The notes beneath the pieces were generated by a model, which had not been told where the DNA came from, made no database searches, and saw only the letters and a program-made list of their open reading frames with translations. A DNA stretch of 64,000 nt from positions 64,089-128,088 of the forward strand of contig VHZZ01000019.1 of assembly GCA_009801015.1 (NCBI GenBank), written 5' to 3'. The translations under genes and the position numbers were made by a program. This document shows positions 33,730 through 45,632 of the stretch, one piece after another. Position 1 is the stretch's first letter, and each line of letters opens with the position of its first letter. This DNA is from Silene noctiflora (taxonomy: Eukaryota; Streptophyta; Magnoliopsida; Caryophyllales; Caryophyllaceae).

Positions 33730-35922
33730 TTATATCATGTAGTCGTATACGTAGATATTAGTATCTAGTGCGACTGGTGGAAGGCTATCAATGTACAAGT
33801 AAAAACGGGTTAAGTTCTCTCTGGCTATGGTGATTGAATCAACTACCTCGTAATTATTGGTTAAAACCCACAAGTCTTTTGAGCTAACTCGCTTTAGGCT
33901 TCCTCGGCAAAATGGGCAGGACCGCGATCTTGAGTTCCTATCAAATAACAGATTAAGAAAATAATCTATGTCATGTACAATTACATTGAACATAATCCAC
34001 AAAGATCACTTTGGCTGCATATCAGTACGACAAGCATATACGAGACCGTCTCATACAAGTTTCATAGGGCGGGTTGTGAACATACCAGTCGTGAAAGCAG
34101 CGGATGCACATAGAATGTCCACAGGTGGGCAAGACCATCTTGGTGCCGAGTTCCATGCAAATCCCACACTCTTCATCCCTCTCTGTTTCCTTATCAAAGA
34201 GCTTTCTTTTCTCCTCCATTCTCTTCCGGTTCAGACTATCCGATATCCTGGTTTGTTTCTTACTTTCTTCGAGGTCAATTAAATTACCTTCTAGTTGCCT
34301 AAGCGACGGGTATATCACAGCTGAAAGCAAAGATTTTGCGCGTACTTCATTAACAATGTTGCTCATGATTAGAATGAATTAGCACTTAAGCAGTTGGAAA
34401 TATACGGAGTATCAAGTAATCGTACCATAGAAATCCCTTAAAGTCGCCTTCTTTTCTTGGGACGACATAGTTGGCATTCCATCAACGTATGCCTATCCAA
34501 ACATATTCATTTCTCGATAAGATACCAACCACAGAACAAAAGACGATTATGCAAAAACAGGTAATTTCCTTTTTTCAATGACATACCTTATATAATAAAA
34601 TCTGATGCAGACCCAAAAAACTAGGGAGAGCATCCGTGCAACTACAGTCCATCCATTCTATCAAATACAGAAGGAAAGGCGCTAACGGACTGTACGACAG
34701 TCTCATCTGAACACTATCTCCACAGTAGTCTTTCGGAAGTGAAGCCGCCCTGAGAAATTCAGCTCAACTTTTTCATTAACAGAAGTCACAGAACAGATGG
34801 CAAATTACCAAATACATCCGTGCCTAGGATAAGGTAAACAAATAAGCGGTTTTCCAACGAATCGTGATGAAGATTGCATTAACCCCAACTCCGAGAGTAG
34901 ACTAAGACTAATTAGTGAATCATTTTGGTTTATTCCATCGTATTTTAAACCCAAAGAATAGCGAGTTTTTGGCTTCATTCAAAACGGAAATTAACCCAAA
35001 CATTCACCATTTCCTCCTGATTCATTCATACCAAAACTCATACATATAATAATTTATATTCAAAGATTTGATTAATTCAGTAGTCCAAATTCTAAATTCT
35101 GCAAATTCCTTAAGAATTATAATTATAATTATATAATTATAATATAATTATAATTAATCATTTGCGTGTTACAAAGTCATATTTGTCCAAAAGCCAAAGA
35201 AAGCATCGAATATTCAACCTTATTTTTCAGCCTATCAATAACCGAAAAAGAACACAAATTATAAAATAAAACCGTCTTACAGTCTTCTAATTGAGAGCGG
35301 ATTCCCTATCCCATACGGAAGAAATGCTTTTTCTTTTGACATTAACAAAATATCAAAACTTGATGCTTTTAAGAACCATGAACAAATAATAATTCTTCGT
35401 CCCAATCATTTATTTACATTTTTTATATTCTCGAGTATTTTAATCAAACGTAAACTGAGCTAAAATTAAGTAAACTTATAGTCCATCCGGTTCCAATCAT
35501 TTGTTTAGCTTTTATATATCGACAATTTTAGTCAAAGGTAAACAAATGACGGGCATAATTTTACACAAGAACCCAACTTTATTATCAAAAGATATTAATA
35601 AAAGGTAAACAAATGACCGAGAAAATATATCGAGCTAAAATTCAGCAAAATTTTACAAAAGAACCAAACTTTACCAACAAAATATATTGGTGTACTCTAC
35701 AAATTAACCAAAACAATAATATAAGCATAAAAATTCAACATTTATTCATAAATAATATATCCATAAATAAACTTAAAAACCCAAAAAACATTAAAAAAAA
35801 TAAAAATAAAAAATAAAAATTGAAGAACAACAAACTTACAAATTGTTGGCATGTTGTATATCAGCTTCAAGAGTTTTAATAGATTCTCTGTAACAAGATT
35901 TACTGGGTTGTTTTTGCCACAT
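33730..35922 (-). CDS. RING-type E3 ubiquitin ligase, AIRP2-like (copy A)
   Basis: Five exons on the minus strand: 35922-35840, 34749-34587, 34492-34426, 34320-34086, 33937-33730; 251 aa (Arabidopsis AIRP2, an ABA-response ligase, is about 240). N-terminal helical region: SIKTLEADIQHANNL, MRLSYSPLAPFLLYLIEW, AYVDGMPTMSSQEKKATLRD, FYAVIYPSLRQLEG. C3HC4 RING at residues 156-193: CGIC, PTCGHSMCIRC, SCPFC, all eight ligands present. The end is the family block GSLKRVSSKDLWVLTN and FYLYIDSLPPVA. Exon 2 is short and easily missed; it was found from splice sites and phase. It lies in tandem with a paralogue 2.6 kb upstream. Molecular role is secure by family; substrates are unknown. Confidence 0.9.
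35105..35157. repeat. AT-rich palindromic run in intron 1 of RING copy A
   Basis: Short AATTATAATTATA palindromes follow one another without a clear tandem unit. Stowaway-like arms (CAATCATTTGTTTA ... TAAACAAATGAC) occur nearby at 35396-35560. Confidence 0.5.
35396..35620. mobile_element. Degenerate Stowaway-like MITEs in intron 1 of RING copy A
   Basis: Two or three overlapping remnants share the inner arms CAATCATTTGTTTA and GGTAAACAAATGAC seen in the intact Stowaway units of this window. The CTCCCTCCGT ends are eroded (GTCCATCCGGTTCC). Confidence 0.5.
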
Positions 35923-36119
35923 ATGTACCTTTTTTTTTTTATTATTAAAATATTATATTATATATTTATATTCTTTATTATAATTAATTTTAATAAATTA
36001 ATTAAATGGGATTTTTTTAGAGAGAGAAATATTTTTTTTTAGAGAGAGAAGGTAAATAATAATGGGTTTTTGTTGTAAGGGAAAAAAGCAAATTTATTTA
36101 AGTAGGAAATGGTGAGTTG

Positions 36120-36184
36120 TTGATTAAAGATAAGATTAAAAGAATTTAATTTAAATTAAATTAAATTAAATTAAATTAAATTAA
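36120..36184. repeat. (AAATT)n microsatellite
   Basis: About seven AAATT pentamers lie at 36148-36184, about 230 bp upstream of RING copy A. Confidence 0.8.
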
Positions 36185-36447
36185 AGCCACTTGCTTAGTA
36201 ATCAAACAATCTTTTTATCTCCAAGGAAAGAAAAGGATGGCTTCTTATCATTTCTTTCTATATTTGTCTTAATTATTTTCTTTAAATAAAGATCGAAAAT
36301 GGGTTCGTGTCATCGTGTTATTTATGGTAATTCGGTATTTTGTAATATCAGATAAAGATAAAAAGTTTATCTTTATCTGAATTATTAACCTTATAAATCT
36401 AAATATTTAAATTTATAATTTTCCCATTTTATTTCATACAAACAAAA

Positions 36448-36984
36448 CTAGTATAGATCCCGCGCACATTGCGCGACATATATAGGGTTTTTATTTATTA
36501 GAGTATTATTCAAATCGGTGCCTCATTAATATTTAATATTTCATTCCATTATATTTTAATATGGAAAAAAATTGAAAAATGGAAAATTAATCAAAGAAAA
36601 TAGAGTAAAATTATGAAATGTGTATTTTGGCGAAAATACTCTTTTTACCATAAAACTACGGATTCATTTTTTAATTTTCTCCATTTTTTGTTGTCACGAA
36701 CCTAACAGTAAGTATGTGTCAAATTATTTTCTAAATAATAATAATTGCATTATGACTAATTTAACAACTTATGGTTTATAGTTTAAGGGTTAATACCAAT
36801 TTTATTTTACTATAATGAAAAAATCATAATTTTGAATTTAATTAAAATATTAGAGTATAATAATTGTAAGATTATATTTTAAGGAAAATATTATATTGTT
36901 TATTAAAGAAAGTTTCCTTATTGAGCTAAATGCATTTTGGAGGAAAAATTAAGAAAAATTTTATTCTCTTAATAGTAAGGAGGA
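36448..36984 (-). mobile_element. Non-autonomous Helitron (reverse orientation)
   Basis: Read on the minus strand it begins A|TCCTCCTTACTATTAAGAGA and ends in the hairpin CGCGCAATGTGCGCGGGATC followed by TATACTAG|T. It is 537 bp without coding sequence and shares end sequences with the elements at 37575 and 53366. Confidence 0.7.
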
Positions 36985-37574
36985 TGGCGAAAATGTGGAA
37001 ATAACGAGTTATAAATAGTCAGATAAGTCGAAAAAAATAGATAAGTCTTCAGCTTGTGACGGATACTGTCCGTCACAAGAAAGAACCTACCAAAAATTGA
37101 ACTAAAAGTTAGTCTAATCACCAACTTGTGTCTTGTACTATTATCAAAATAGCTAATATACTTTTGGTTAGTTAATTACATATGCTTAGTTAATTAAACA
37201 TCAATTAATGGAATTTTGGAAATTTATTAAATTTATTAAATTTATTAAATTAATGAAATGAAATGTCATATCAAATTCTATCATTTTCAAGAATCTTGAT
37301 TTATTTGTTATGAGCAACTATCAAACTTATATGCTAAAATGAACCAAACCATGGAGTACTTGATGGATGAAAATAGTGAAATATCGACCCGATACAGATA
37401 GATTTGATTCGGGTCATATTCCTAAATCCAAATTTGGTAGTTCAATTTGAGGTTTATATTTTTTTTCGCTCCCAAAAAAAAAATAAAAAATAAAAAAAAA
37501 ATTTAAATACAATGGTTTTGGATTCAATATGGGTAGATTGTTATAAGTCTTATTTGTATTCCGATAATAGTATA

Positions 37575-38084
37575 CTAGTATGGATCCCGTGCATGCATGC
37601 GCAGTATTTATAGATCTTTTAATTTATAATGTATTATCTATAGATTTTTAAATTGACATATTATTAATTTTTCATATTTTAATATGTTGATAAAAAAATT
37701 AAATGGAAAACGAATCAAAAGAATTGAGTAAAGTCATAAAATGTGTATTTTAATGAGGCTTTTTTTACCACAAAACTAATGATTTTAATTTATAAATTTT
37801 CTCAAATAATTGTACAAATTTTTTTTATCACGAAAACTTAATAATATCGGTTTATAATTTTTTATATGAATTACGAAACGAATAATATCAATTTCGCGTT
37901 TTCTTATACGAATTTTTAGATTTATACCAGTTTTGCTTTATTTTATTTAAAATATTATAATTTAGTTAAAAAAATGATTATAATGATTAATGATTAAATA
38001 TTACATCATAATAAAAAGATAATAAACAGATTCGTTTTGAAGGGAAAACTATTAAGAATTTTTATTCTCTTAGTAGTAAGGGGA
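37575..38084 (-). mobile_element. Non-autonomous Helitron (reverse orientation), second copy
   Basis: On the minus strand it starts A|TCCCCTTACTACTAAGAGAA and ends GCATGCATGCACGGGATCC then ATACTAG|T. It is 510 bp and its body is related to 36448-36984 (ACCACAAAACTAATGATTTT, AAGAATTTTTATTCTCTTAG). It lies in the same orientation, 590 bp away. Confidence 0.7.
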
Positions 38085-38537
38085 TTTGATTTGGGACTTA
38101 TTTTTTCGACCCAGATGAGTTTCGGGTCTAGCTTAGAACCTTAGACATGTCGTCAACCCGAGTAAAAATGCTTTGATCATAAAAAAAGTCGTAAATCTAA
38201 TACTGGTAAATATGATTTGGGTCGTATTTTTTTGACCCGATACAGGTAGATTTAATACTAATCTAATTGCTTTATTCGGACCAATTCAGCTTCATTAAGA
38301 AAATAACTGTCAACAGAATGCACCTAGTCTCAGAAATCTGTACTGTTCTAAGTACAGTTTCTGAACCATTAAAACAAAGGCAGGAAATCCCTGAAAAAGT
38401 CTTCTTTGAAGACTATTCTTGAATCATTTAATGGTAGAAAGTTAGAAACATCTCATATTTATTATAACAGTTGACATATTATAACAGTTGGAGCCGTATG
38501 CCCGTATTGGATACCCTAGACGGTTTCAGATGATGAT
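38085..38537. other. Spacer downstream of RING copy B
   Basis: Repeated GACCCGATACAGGTAGAT-like words at 37386 and 38254 are part of a dispersed repeat. Nothing else was seen. Confidence 0.4.
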
Positions 38538-40160
38538 TCAGATTAAGTAGTCATAGTAGACCCAAAAAGAGGTTTCTTGATTGTCCTTAATGTTAGGAAG
38601 ACTTTGAATGTAATGGTAAAATCTTGAAACTTCTTCTTTTGAAACTGTCTCTGCATCTATGACTTCAGATTCATTAGTCAGAACCCATAAATCTTCTGAT
38701 TTTACTCTTCTTAATCCTTTTCTGCAAAATGGGCATGATTCTGATCTTGTATTCCTGCAATTTACGCGGATTTTTGTTACAGACAGCGCCATCTCAAAAT
38801 TTCCTTTTTGAACATTAGTATGCTTTTCATTGATGGTTAGGGAATAAGAGAGTTATTTGTCATTTCAGGTCGTTTTTGGTTGATTTGGGTCGTTTTCAGG
38901 TCTGGTTGTTATAGGTCATATCGGGTCAAGTTGTGTTTTAGGTTATTGTATGGGTAATAAATATCGGTTTGGTTGGTCTAACAATAAGACTGTCTTATAC
39001 GAGATTTACCAAACAATTAGAAAGCGAAAAGAAAGCACAAATATACCAGTTGCGATAACAGTTGATGCACATTTCATGACAGCAACCAGGCAGGACCATC
39101 TTAGTGGTAGGCACCAAACAAATTCCACATTCGTCCTCTCTTTCTCGGCCTGGAGCAATTTGGCGCCTTCCATGCCCGTACAAGTTCTTTGTGTCCACCT
39201 TCAGTGTCGACATACAAGTACCTTCTTGTTCCACCAAGTCACTGTGAAGTCTTTTTAGTGACGGAAGTATAATGCCTGCCAATTTCGCGTTTTTGAGAAA
39301 TATACATTAGTCTTTTCTGTCATGTCTGTAAATGCATGCTTACCATAAAAATCTCTGATTGTTGCCTTGCTCCCTTCTGAAAACATGTTCAGTCTCTCAT
39401 CATCTGTATATACCTGAAAAACATCGATAATTTAGAAAGGCTCTTACCTATAGCGAGATAAGTGGGTTAGATATACACGGCTTTTATTCAGTGTTATAAC
39501 TAATTAGAAGCATATGAGACAGGTTTCAGAAAACCGATTTGGTGAGCCATTTTACTTTATTCCGGTATACTGTCTAAGTCATGCATTACTCCCTGAAAAC
39601 TCTGAATGAAAATTCACTGTTACAGTCCTGTTTTACAAAGAACCGGTTTCCAAATGACCCATAATGAAAATTACGTCGAGAATAATAAGAACTGACCTCA
39701 TAAATAAGAATGTGGAAGAGATTGAAGTAAAATGGGAAGAAGCAAGAACAAGACCCATCAAAGCATTGAAGTAATAAGAACAACAATGGAGCAAATTGAT
39801 TATACACCAACTTCATTTCCAAGGAACCTCCTCCTTTTGGTTTAGGAATTGCAGCTGCCCTGAAAATTTTCAAAAAGACGTAAATTTGATTAAAATACTT
39901 CTCACATATATTCAACAAACCGTATGAAATATTAGACCAGAACTTTTTAAAAAATATATATATATATATATATGTTCATACGTTTGATTAAAATACTTCT
40001 CACATATATTGAACCAGAAAAACGCATGAAAATGAAATGAACGGATGGCGAGAGTATTAGACTAGACATACAATGCATTGGCATGTTGAATATCAGCTTC
40101 TAACAGCTTGAGTGAATCCTGGTAAGAAGAGCTTCCAAGGAGAAGTTGGTAGTGAACCAT
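38538..40160 (-). CDS. RING-type E3 ubiquitin ligase, AIRP2-like (copy B)
   Basis: Tandem paralogue of the gene at 33730-35922, with the same five-exon plan and nearly the same exon sizes: 40160-40072 (89), 39859-39697 (163), 39413-39344 (70), 39275-39047 (229), 38754-38538 (217); 255 aa. N-terminal helices: SYQDSLKLLEADIQHANAL, MKLVYNQFAPLLFLLLQCF, FNLFHILIYE, ATIRDFYGIILPSLKRLHSD. RING at 157-194: CGIC, PGCCHEMCINC, SCPFC, with all eight metal ligands. C terminus: GLRRVKSEDLWVLTNESEVI and FYHYIQSLPNI. It differs from copy A in the linker before the RING (GHGRRQIAPGRERE) and in an extra Cys before the RING His. Both copies look intact. Confidence 0.89.
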
Positions 40161-40959
40161 TTCCATTATTTTTCCAAAAGAAAATTATTTTATTTTAAAC
40201 AATTAATACTTTTTGGGATGTTTTAACCTATAATTTTATGAATATAATAGCAATGTCAAAAGAACTACAAGGACTATATTTTGTTAGGAAAATCGATAAT
40301 ATAAAGAGGTGAAATAATTTGAACTTATGTTCTCGTTCTGATATATTTTGTTTTATATACTAAGTAATAATACAATAAAATAGGTTCGTTGTATGCGAGC
40401 AAGGACTTATTTGAATCACATCATATAGTGAGAAACCGTCCTTTTATTTAACTTATTTGTTTGTTTTAAAGACCTTTTTTATATTAATGAGTTCTGTTAT
40501 GCAATATTAAATAAAATTGTCAAAGAGTGACAACCGGTAAGAACTGTATAATATAAAGAGGTGGAATGATTTGAACTTACGATTTAATACCATAAAATTG
40601 GTTTGTTCTATGCCTTCAATGATTTATTTGAATTAGACTTCTTATGATTAGAAATCGTTTTTTATTGGTTATACTCATATATTATTATTATTATTATTAT
40701 TTATTTTATTTTTAAAAAAAAAACGCAACTTTTATTGAGAAATCAAAACAAAGTTTACATGAAATTGGTGGGCATCTGAGACATTATCTGGGCATAATGA
40801 GTGTCAAAAAACACAACTTTTATTATTATTATTATTATTATTATTTTATTTTTATTTATTATTTATTATTATTATTTTATTTTTTATTATTATTTTTTTT
40901 TATAAAAAGGGATGCGCGCAGCTATCATAAATAAAGAAATTATTTATTATTTATTTTTC

Positions 40960-40992
<33 letters not shown>

Positions 40993-41306
40993 AAATGAGT
41001 GTCTGTTTATAAGACGATTATGCATAATGAGTAAGTCTTAATTTTAGGAATTTTTTTAATAATTATTAAAGAAAATAAAATAAAGAAATTTGTATTTTAT
41101 AAGTTGGAGAATGTGCCTTTTGAATTTTGATTAAAGTGCCTTACTATAATTTATGACCTTAATTAATTAATGTTTACCTTTTAATGTTTAGGAAGTTGTT
41201 CCTATTAGGGGAGGTTCTATTCTTGGCACTAGTATTTAGTATAGTTGTTGTTGGTTGGTGACCCTTCTTTTTTGGTTAGCCTACAACAACTTGGGAATTA
41301 ATAATA
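40161..41306. other. Gene-free stretch with ATT microsatellites
   Basis: Runs of (ATT)n or (TTA)n lie at about 40682-40702, 40820-40880 and 40963-40990. The segment GGTAAGAACTGTATAATATAAAGAGGTGGAATGATTTGAACTT-like (40530-40580) repeats part of 40290-40325 at about 240 bp distance. No gene was seen. Confidence 0.5.
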
Positions 41307-41503
41307 CACAAATTTTGATTTAAGACGGCAACTATCCGTCTTAACCTTAAGACGGATAGTTGTCTCTCACACAAATGCAAGTGGGGAGGCAAGTGGAAGG
41401 AAAATGGATATACCCACTTGCCTCCCACTTGCATTTGTGTGAGAGGGTCATTATCCGTCTTAAGGTTAAGACTGATAGTGGTTGTCTTAAGCAAGACGGA
41501 CTG
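41307..41503. mobile_element. Palindromic MULE-type MITE, copy 2
   Basis: A 197-bp unit flanked by the perfect 9-bp duplication TTAATAATA (41298-41306, 41504-41512). Arms: TTAAGACGGCAACTATCCGT and CATTATCCGTCTTAAGGTTA. The inner arms AAATGCAAGTGGGGAGGCAA and ACTTGCCTCCCACTTGCATT are almost exact complements, so the whole element can fold into one long hairpin. Confidence 0.85.
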
Positions 41504-41619
41504 TTAATAATATGAGAGTATTTGGTAGCATCTCTATTCATTATTGATGGGACTTGTGTTTAGTAGCGGATTGAGAAAAATTTCTTTGTGAGTTTCTCTA
41601 GATGGTATAATATTTATTT

Positions 41620-42170
41620 GGGATATTATATGGTGTACTCCCGAGTTTTTCAGTTTTCTATGTTGTACACCTACATTTTTAAAATTCTATGGTATACCCC
41701 TAAACTCTATATATTAATCTATACAATGACCTTATTCATTGTCTTTGCTAGCTTAATATCTTAATTGATCTATTAAATCGTCTATTTATCATTCCAATTA
41801 CTCGACAACCTACACATTTACTTAGTAATTCGCCGAATTATCATTAACCCACCAAATAGTATATGAATTTAACTCAAATTTATCAAATCGCCATTATCAT
41901 TTTTCATGCTTCATAACGGAGGTTTTTAATAGTTGTTTGTGCTTATTAAAGTGATTTGTGATGTTTCTCGTATAAGATGGTGATACAACATTAATAAGTC
42001 AAAATAAAGGTCAGATTACGGTTGTTTTATAATGATAAAGTTAATGGAGATTTTAAGGTGGTCATGATAGAGAATAAGTAAGAAGTTTAGGGGTACACCA
42101 TGCAATTTCAAAAATGTAGGGGTACAACATAAAAAACCGAAAAACACAGGAGTACACCGTAGAATACCCC
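41620..42170. mobile_element. Palindromic element with 9-bp duplication (uninterrupted family member)
   Basis: 551 bp. Ends are GGGATATTATATGGTGTACT and AGTACACCGTAGAATACCCC (inverted), flanked by perfect 9-bp copies of TATTTATTT (41611-41619, 42171-42179). The duplication length points to the Mutator superfamily. No coding. It matches the element at 14818-16169 and shows what that one looked like before its insertions. Confidence 0.75.
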
Positions 42171-42179
42171 TATTTATTT

Positions 42180-43223
42180 TCACATGAAAATATAAATTTA
42201 TTTGGAGTAGTATAATGTACAAGTTAACATTATGGGGTAATCCTATTTCAATTAATGATTCTCGTATTTTATACTCCGTATCAAACATTGTTTAGAGAGG
42301 AAACCGTGAAAGTATTCGTTTTATAGCTAAAACGGTTCAAATGTCACAGTATTTACATAGATGGATAAAATGTTCTATTATTCTCTAGATATTATTTTTT
42401 TGTAGTTGTCTCATATATTCAAGTAGCCGAAGTAGGTAATATTTAACCCGTTTTAACTATAAAACGGAGACTACCGTCTAAAATAAGAATTTGCGTTGCA
42501 TTCAGTAGCTTGAGCCAATGTACACAAAAGGCAGAGCATGCGTGTCTAGTTGTCTACATACTGAAGTTTGACTACTACATGGATGCTGAGTTCTTGTATA
42601 CTCATAATCCGTATTATTGCGTGAAACCGTCTTACAATGTAAAACTGCCCTCACTAATTACTTGTGAAATCTTGCATTGCAAATCTTTTTTTAAATAAAG
42701 AAAATTAGACGGATTCCTTGTAAGAAGACCAATCTATTTAAACATCGCGGTTTCTATAACCTGAAATATCGAATAAAATGGAATTGAGGGAGTACTTTCT
42801 ACGTTCGTAAAGAGAACGCATCATACGAGTAGCCCCAATATATCACATTTAGAAACGAGTGACTGTTAAGGTAACTGTTATAATTACGCCTTATACCTCA
42901 GAGACGAAATAATTTGTACAAAACATCCTACTTTAATCATATAAAGGGGCGGAAATGTGGAATGATTTGAACTTAATATGATAAACATCGATTATGAAAT
43001 GTAGTCGTTAGAACACAAACCAACATTCATCGTAATTCCTAAAAGAAAAAGGCCTTCTTAATCTTGCACAGTGAAAATTACCTACGCTGCAGTAATGCTA
43101 ACCTGGAATCTGAGTAGTATCAATTAGATGATAGAAGTCCGGACCATCTGGGTGCGTGTGAAAATGCTAACCCTGGTAGTGACTCAGCAGGATTTCGTAC
43201 AGCTAATGCCTTCTCCGCTGCTG
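42180..43223. other. Gene-free stretch downstream of the histone-fold gene
   Basis: Contains TGAGACGGTTTTA/AAAACGGTT-type dispersed repeat words. Segment 42700-42790 recurs at 45310-45400 (AGACGGATTCCTTGTAAGAA against AGACGGATTCCTTAAAAGAA; CGCGATTTCTATAAC), an old repeat on both sides of the gene. A 33-bp motif CCTGGTAGTGTCTCAGTAGG is near-duplicated at 43174 and 43231, the second inside the gene's last codons. Confidence 0.45.
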
Positions 43224-43931
43224 TTACTTTCCTGGTAGTGTCTCAGTAGGATTTCGTTCAGCTAATGCCTTCTCTGCTGTTACTTTCTCCGGAATGAAAT
43301 CTGAAAGGAAGTCAAACTGCTTTACTTTGCTGACAACTGAGGAGAGGTGCTTGTAGGCAACAAAGCTTTTACGATCTTCAACAGCACAGCCATAGGCATC
43401 TTCAGATAATAAGTCGATGAGCTTCTCAGAAGCTTTGTTGATGAGGAAAACAGCCTCACCGGTTATCTTACAGTCAAAGCCGTCACTCTTAATAATCCGA
43501 GTAATCCTAGCTGTAGGAAATGCACAGTCCAAACCCTCTTCTTCATCCTTGTCAGTCTTCTCTTTCTTCCTCATTTTAACCACACCCACATTCACATTCA
43601 CATTCTCATCTTCTCCCTTCCTCTTTTTCTCATCTTTTTCGGGTTTCAGCTTCGGTTGCTTTGGTTTTAGGGAACCATCAGAGACATTCTTCTTCTTCTT
43701 CTTTTCTGAGGGTGGTTTTTTTTGTTGATATTTAAGACCCAATATGGTGATATTTGTATGATCATCATCGGATTTGTGTTTTTCCTTAGATTTATGTTGG
43801 GTTGCTACGAGTAGTTTTTCACCGGTTTTGGTTTTCTTCTCTGAGACGGTCGAGGCGGTGGCGTTGTTATCCTTCTTCTTCCTTGAGAAGGTCTTCTCAA
43901 ATCTGTCTTTAGACTCCTTACTGCTGCTCAT
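43224..43931 (-). CDS. Histone-fold protein of the NF-YC10 / DPB3-1 (DNA polymerase epsilon subunit C-like) type
   Basis: Single exon, 235 aa, from the ATG at 43931 (MSSSKESKDRFEKTF); an open TTG-led extension upstream is not a usable start. Residues 1 to about 135 are very basic with KKKKK and KKRK runs (likely nuclear localisation). Residues about 137-200 form the histone fold: FPTARITRIIKSD, CKITGEAVFLINKASEKLID, LLSEDAYGCAVEDRKSF and VAYKHLSSVV. The tail FDFLSDFIPEKVTAEKALAE is the block that separates DPB3-1/NF-YC10 from other NF-YC proteins. Relatives pair with NF-YB/DPB4-type partners in polymerase epsilon, chromatin or DREB2A co-activation. Assignment is good; which complex applies is unknown. 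The final codons carry part of a near-duplicated motif, so the C terminus may have been extended. Confidence 0.85.
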   Translation of the reverse strand: MSSSKESKDRFEKTFSRKKKDNNATASTVSEKKTKTGEKLLVATQHKSKEKHKSDDDHTNITILGLKYQQKKPPSEKKKKKNVSDGSLKPKQPKLKPEKDEKKRKGEDENVNVNVGVVKMRKKEKTDKDEEEGLDCAFPTARITRIIKSDGFDCKITGEAVFLINKASEKLIDLLSEDAYGCAVEDRKSFVAYKHLSSVVSKVKQFDFLSDFIPEKVTAEKALAERNPTETLPGK

Positions 43932-44126
43932 CTTCGTCCTTCGCCTTCTCACACTCAAGAACAGACACAAAGACAAGGTGGACGAGGTCTTATTTTTTAG
44001 GGCAAATCAGCCGGAAAGCATTTCGAATTGGTGGTGTTGTAAGGCCTATCAGAATCAATATCAAAATCAAAATCAAAATTTTATAGGTTTATAGAACAAT
44101 CTTACATAATAATTATGGGACTAACC

Positions 44127-44525
44127 ATCAATGAAAACAAGTCAAATTAACGAACACAATTCAATAACGATTAACGATTGATGAACACAGTACAAATCAA
44201 ATTAACGATTGATGAACACAATTCAAATTAATGAACACAATTCAAATTAACGAACACAATTCAAATTAACCATTAACGATTAATGAACATAAGTCAAATT
44301 AACGAACACAATTCAAATTAACGAACACAATTCAAATTAACGATTAACGATTAATGAACAAGTCAAGTTAACGAACACAATTCAAATTAACGATTAATGA
44401 ACACAATTCAAATTAACGATTGATGAACACAGTACAGATCAAATTAACGATTAATGAACACAATTCAAATTAACGATTAACGATTAATGAACACAACTCA
44501 AATTAACGATTAATGAACAAAGTAA
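44127..44525. repeat. Minisatellite upstream of the histone-fold gene
   Basis: About 14 irregular tandem units built from AATTCAAATTAACGATTAAT and GAACACA, with unit length varying from about 18 to 30 bp. It begins about 200 bp upstream of the start codon, on the 5' side, in the promoter or a 5' UTR intron. Confidence 0.85.
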
Positions 44526-44779
44526 GAATCAAAAACTCAAATAATCTTCGATTAAATAAAAAACCTAATCTTTATGCACAAAAATTAACGAGCTGAAATC
44601 AAAATAACACAAATTCCTAAAGATTATATCTCGAAAAAATTACAGCACAAAAATGTTCATATCCGTATATTAAAACCGTATCGTAAATTAAAAGAATGAT
44701 GAATCTACAATAACAAAAAATCTTTAATTAAAAAAAAAAAAAAAGAATCAAATAATCTTTAATTATAGAAAGAATGATA

Positions 44780-44960
44780 GATCTAAACCTTCGTCAGAGA
44801 GGATGAATTCGTGCGACGGTGGAGAGAGGCAATTCTGTGGCCGGCGACTGGTGGTTGTCGCGGTGGAGCTCCCGGTGGCTATCGCCTGGTGCTTGTTGGT
44901 CGAATTTTTAGGGTTTTAAGTGAGAGGGTAAATGAGTGAGTGAATGTGAATTTGCGATTA
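44780..44960 (-). promoter_or_regulatory. GC-rich leader-like segment with telo-box core
   Basis: On the minus strand it reads CTCACTTAAAACCCTAAAAA followed by a Ser/Pro-codon-like GC-rich stretch and GAATTCATCCTCTCTGACGA. This looks like a plant 5' UTR region with an AAACCCTAA-like box. It may be a non-coding first exon of the histone-fold gene (the minisatellite would then be intronic) or an old gene fragment. No splice form could be fixed. Confidence 0.3.
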
Positions 44961-45632
44961 TGTGAGCGGTGAGCCTGATTGAATGTGAACGTGGACCCGG
45001 TTTTGATTTTTCCCGACTCGGAACCCGATACGGTTAATATACGGAATACGGAGTACATTGTAAAAACTGTAATTGAAACCGTATAACGTATCGTAGTCCG
45101 TATTATTGTGTGAAACCGTCGTTCAGTGTGAAAACCGTATTAATGTGTAAAATGGAATTTGTACAGGGAGCACATTGTAATCCGTATTATTGTGGGAAAC
45201 TGTCTTACAGTGTGAGACGATTTTTTCACTGGTTACACAAGCACCCGTCATTACTTGTGTTACTTGTGATACCCCCACGGTGAGACGGTCTTAAAAGCAT
45301 CTCTTTTCCAACAAAGAAAATTAGACGGATTCCTTAAAAGAAGACCAACCCATTTTAACATCGCGATTTCTATAACGTGTAATTATCGAATAAAATGGAA
45401 CGGAGGGAGTACGCTTAAAAGAACGAACATAGTAGTAGAAGAACAAACAGAAGAGTAGATTTTTTATGGCTATATACCCCAGAAACAAAATAATTTGTAC
45501 AAAAACATCCTACATTAATCTTATACATAGTTATGAGACAATTTCTACGATATTACTTCGACACGACACTTCACTTTAGACCAAAAAATTGTCGTGTCCA
45601 ACCCTTGTAGTCGAGTCAGAGAAACATAGAGT

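Noticed and set aside
43932-43976. N-terminal extension of the histone-fold protein
   Set aside because: The open frame upstream begins with TTG, not ATG; the first ATG at 43931 gives a family-like start.
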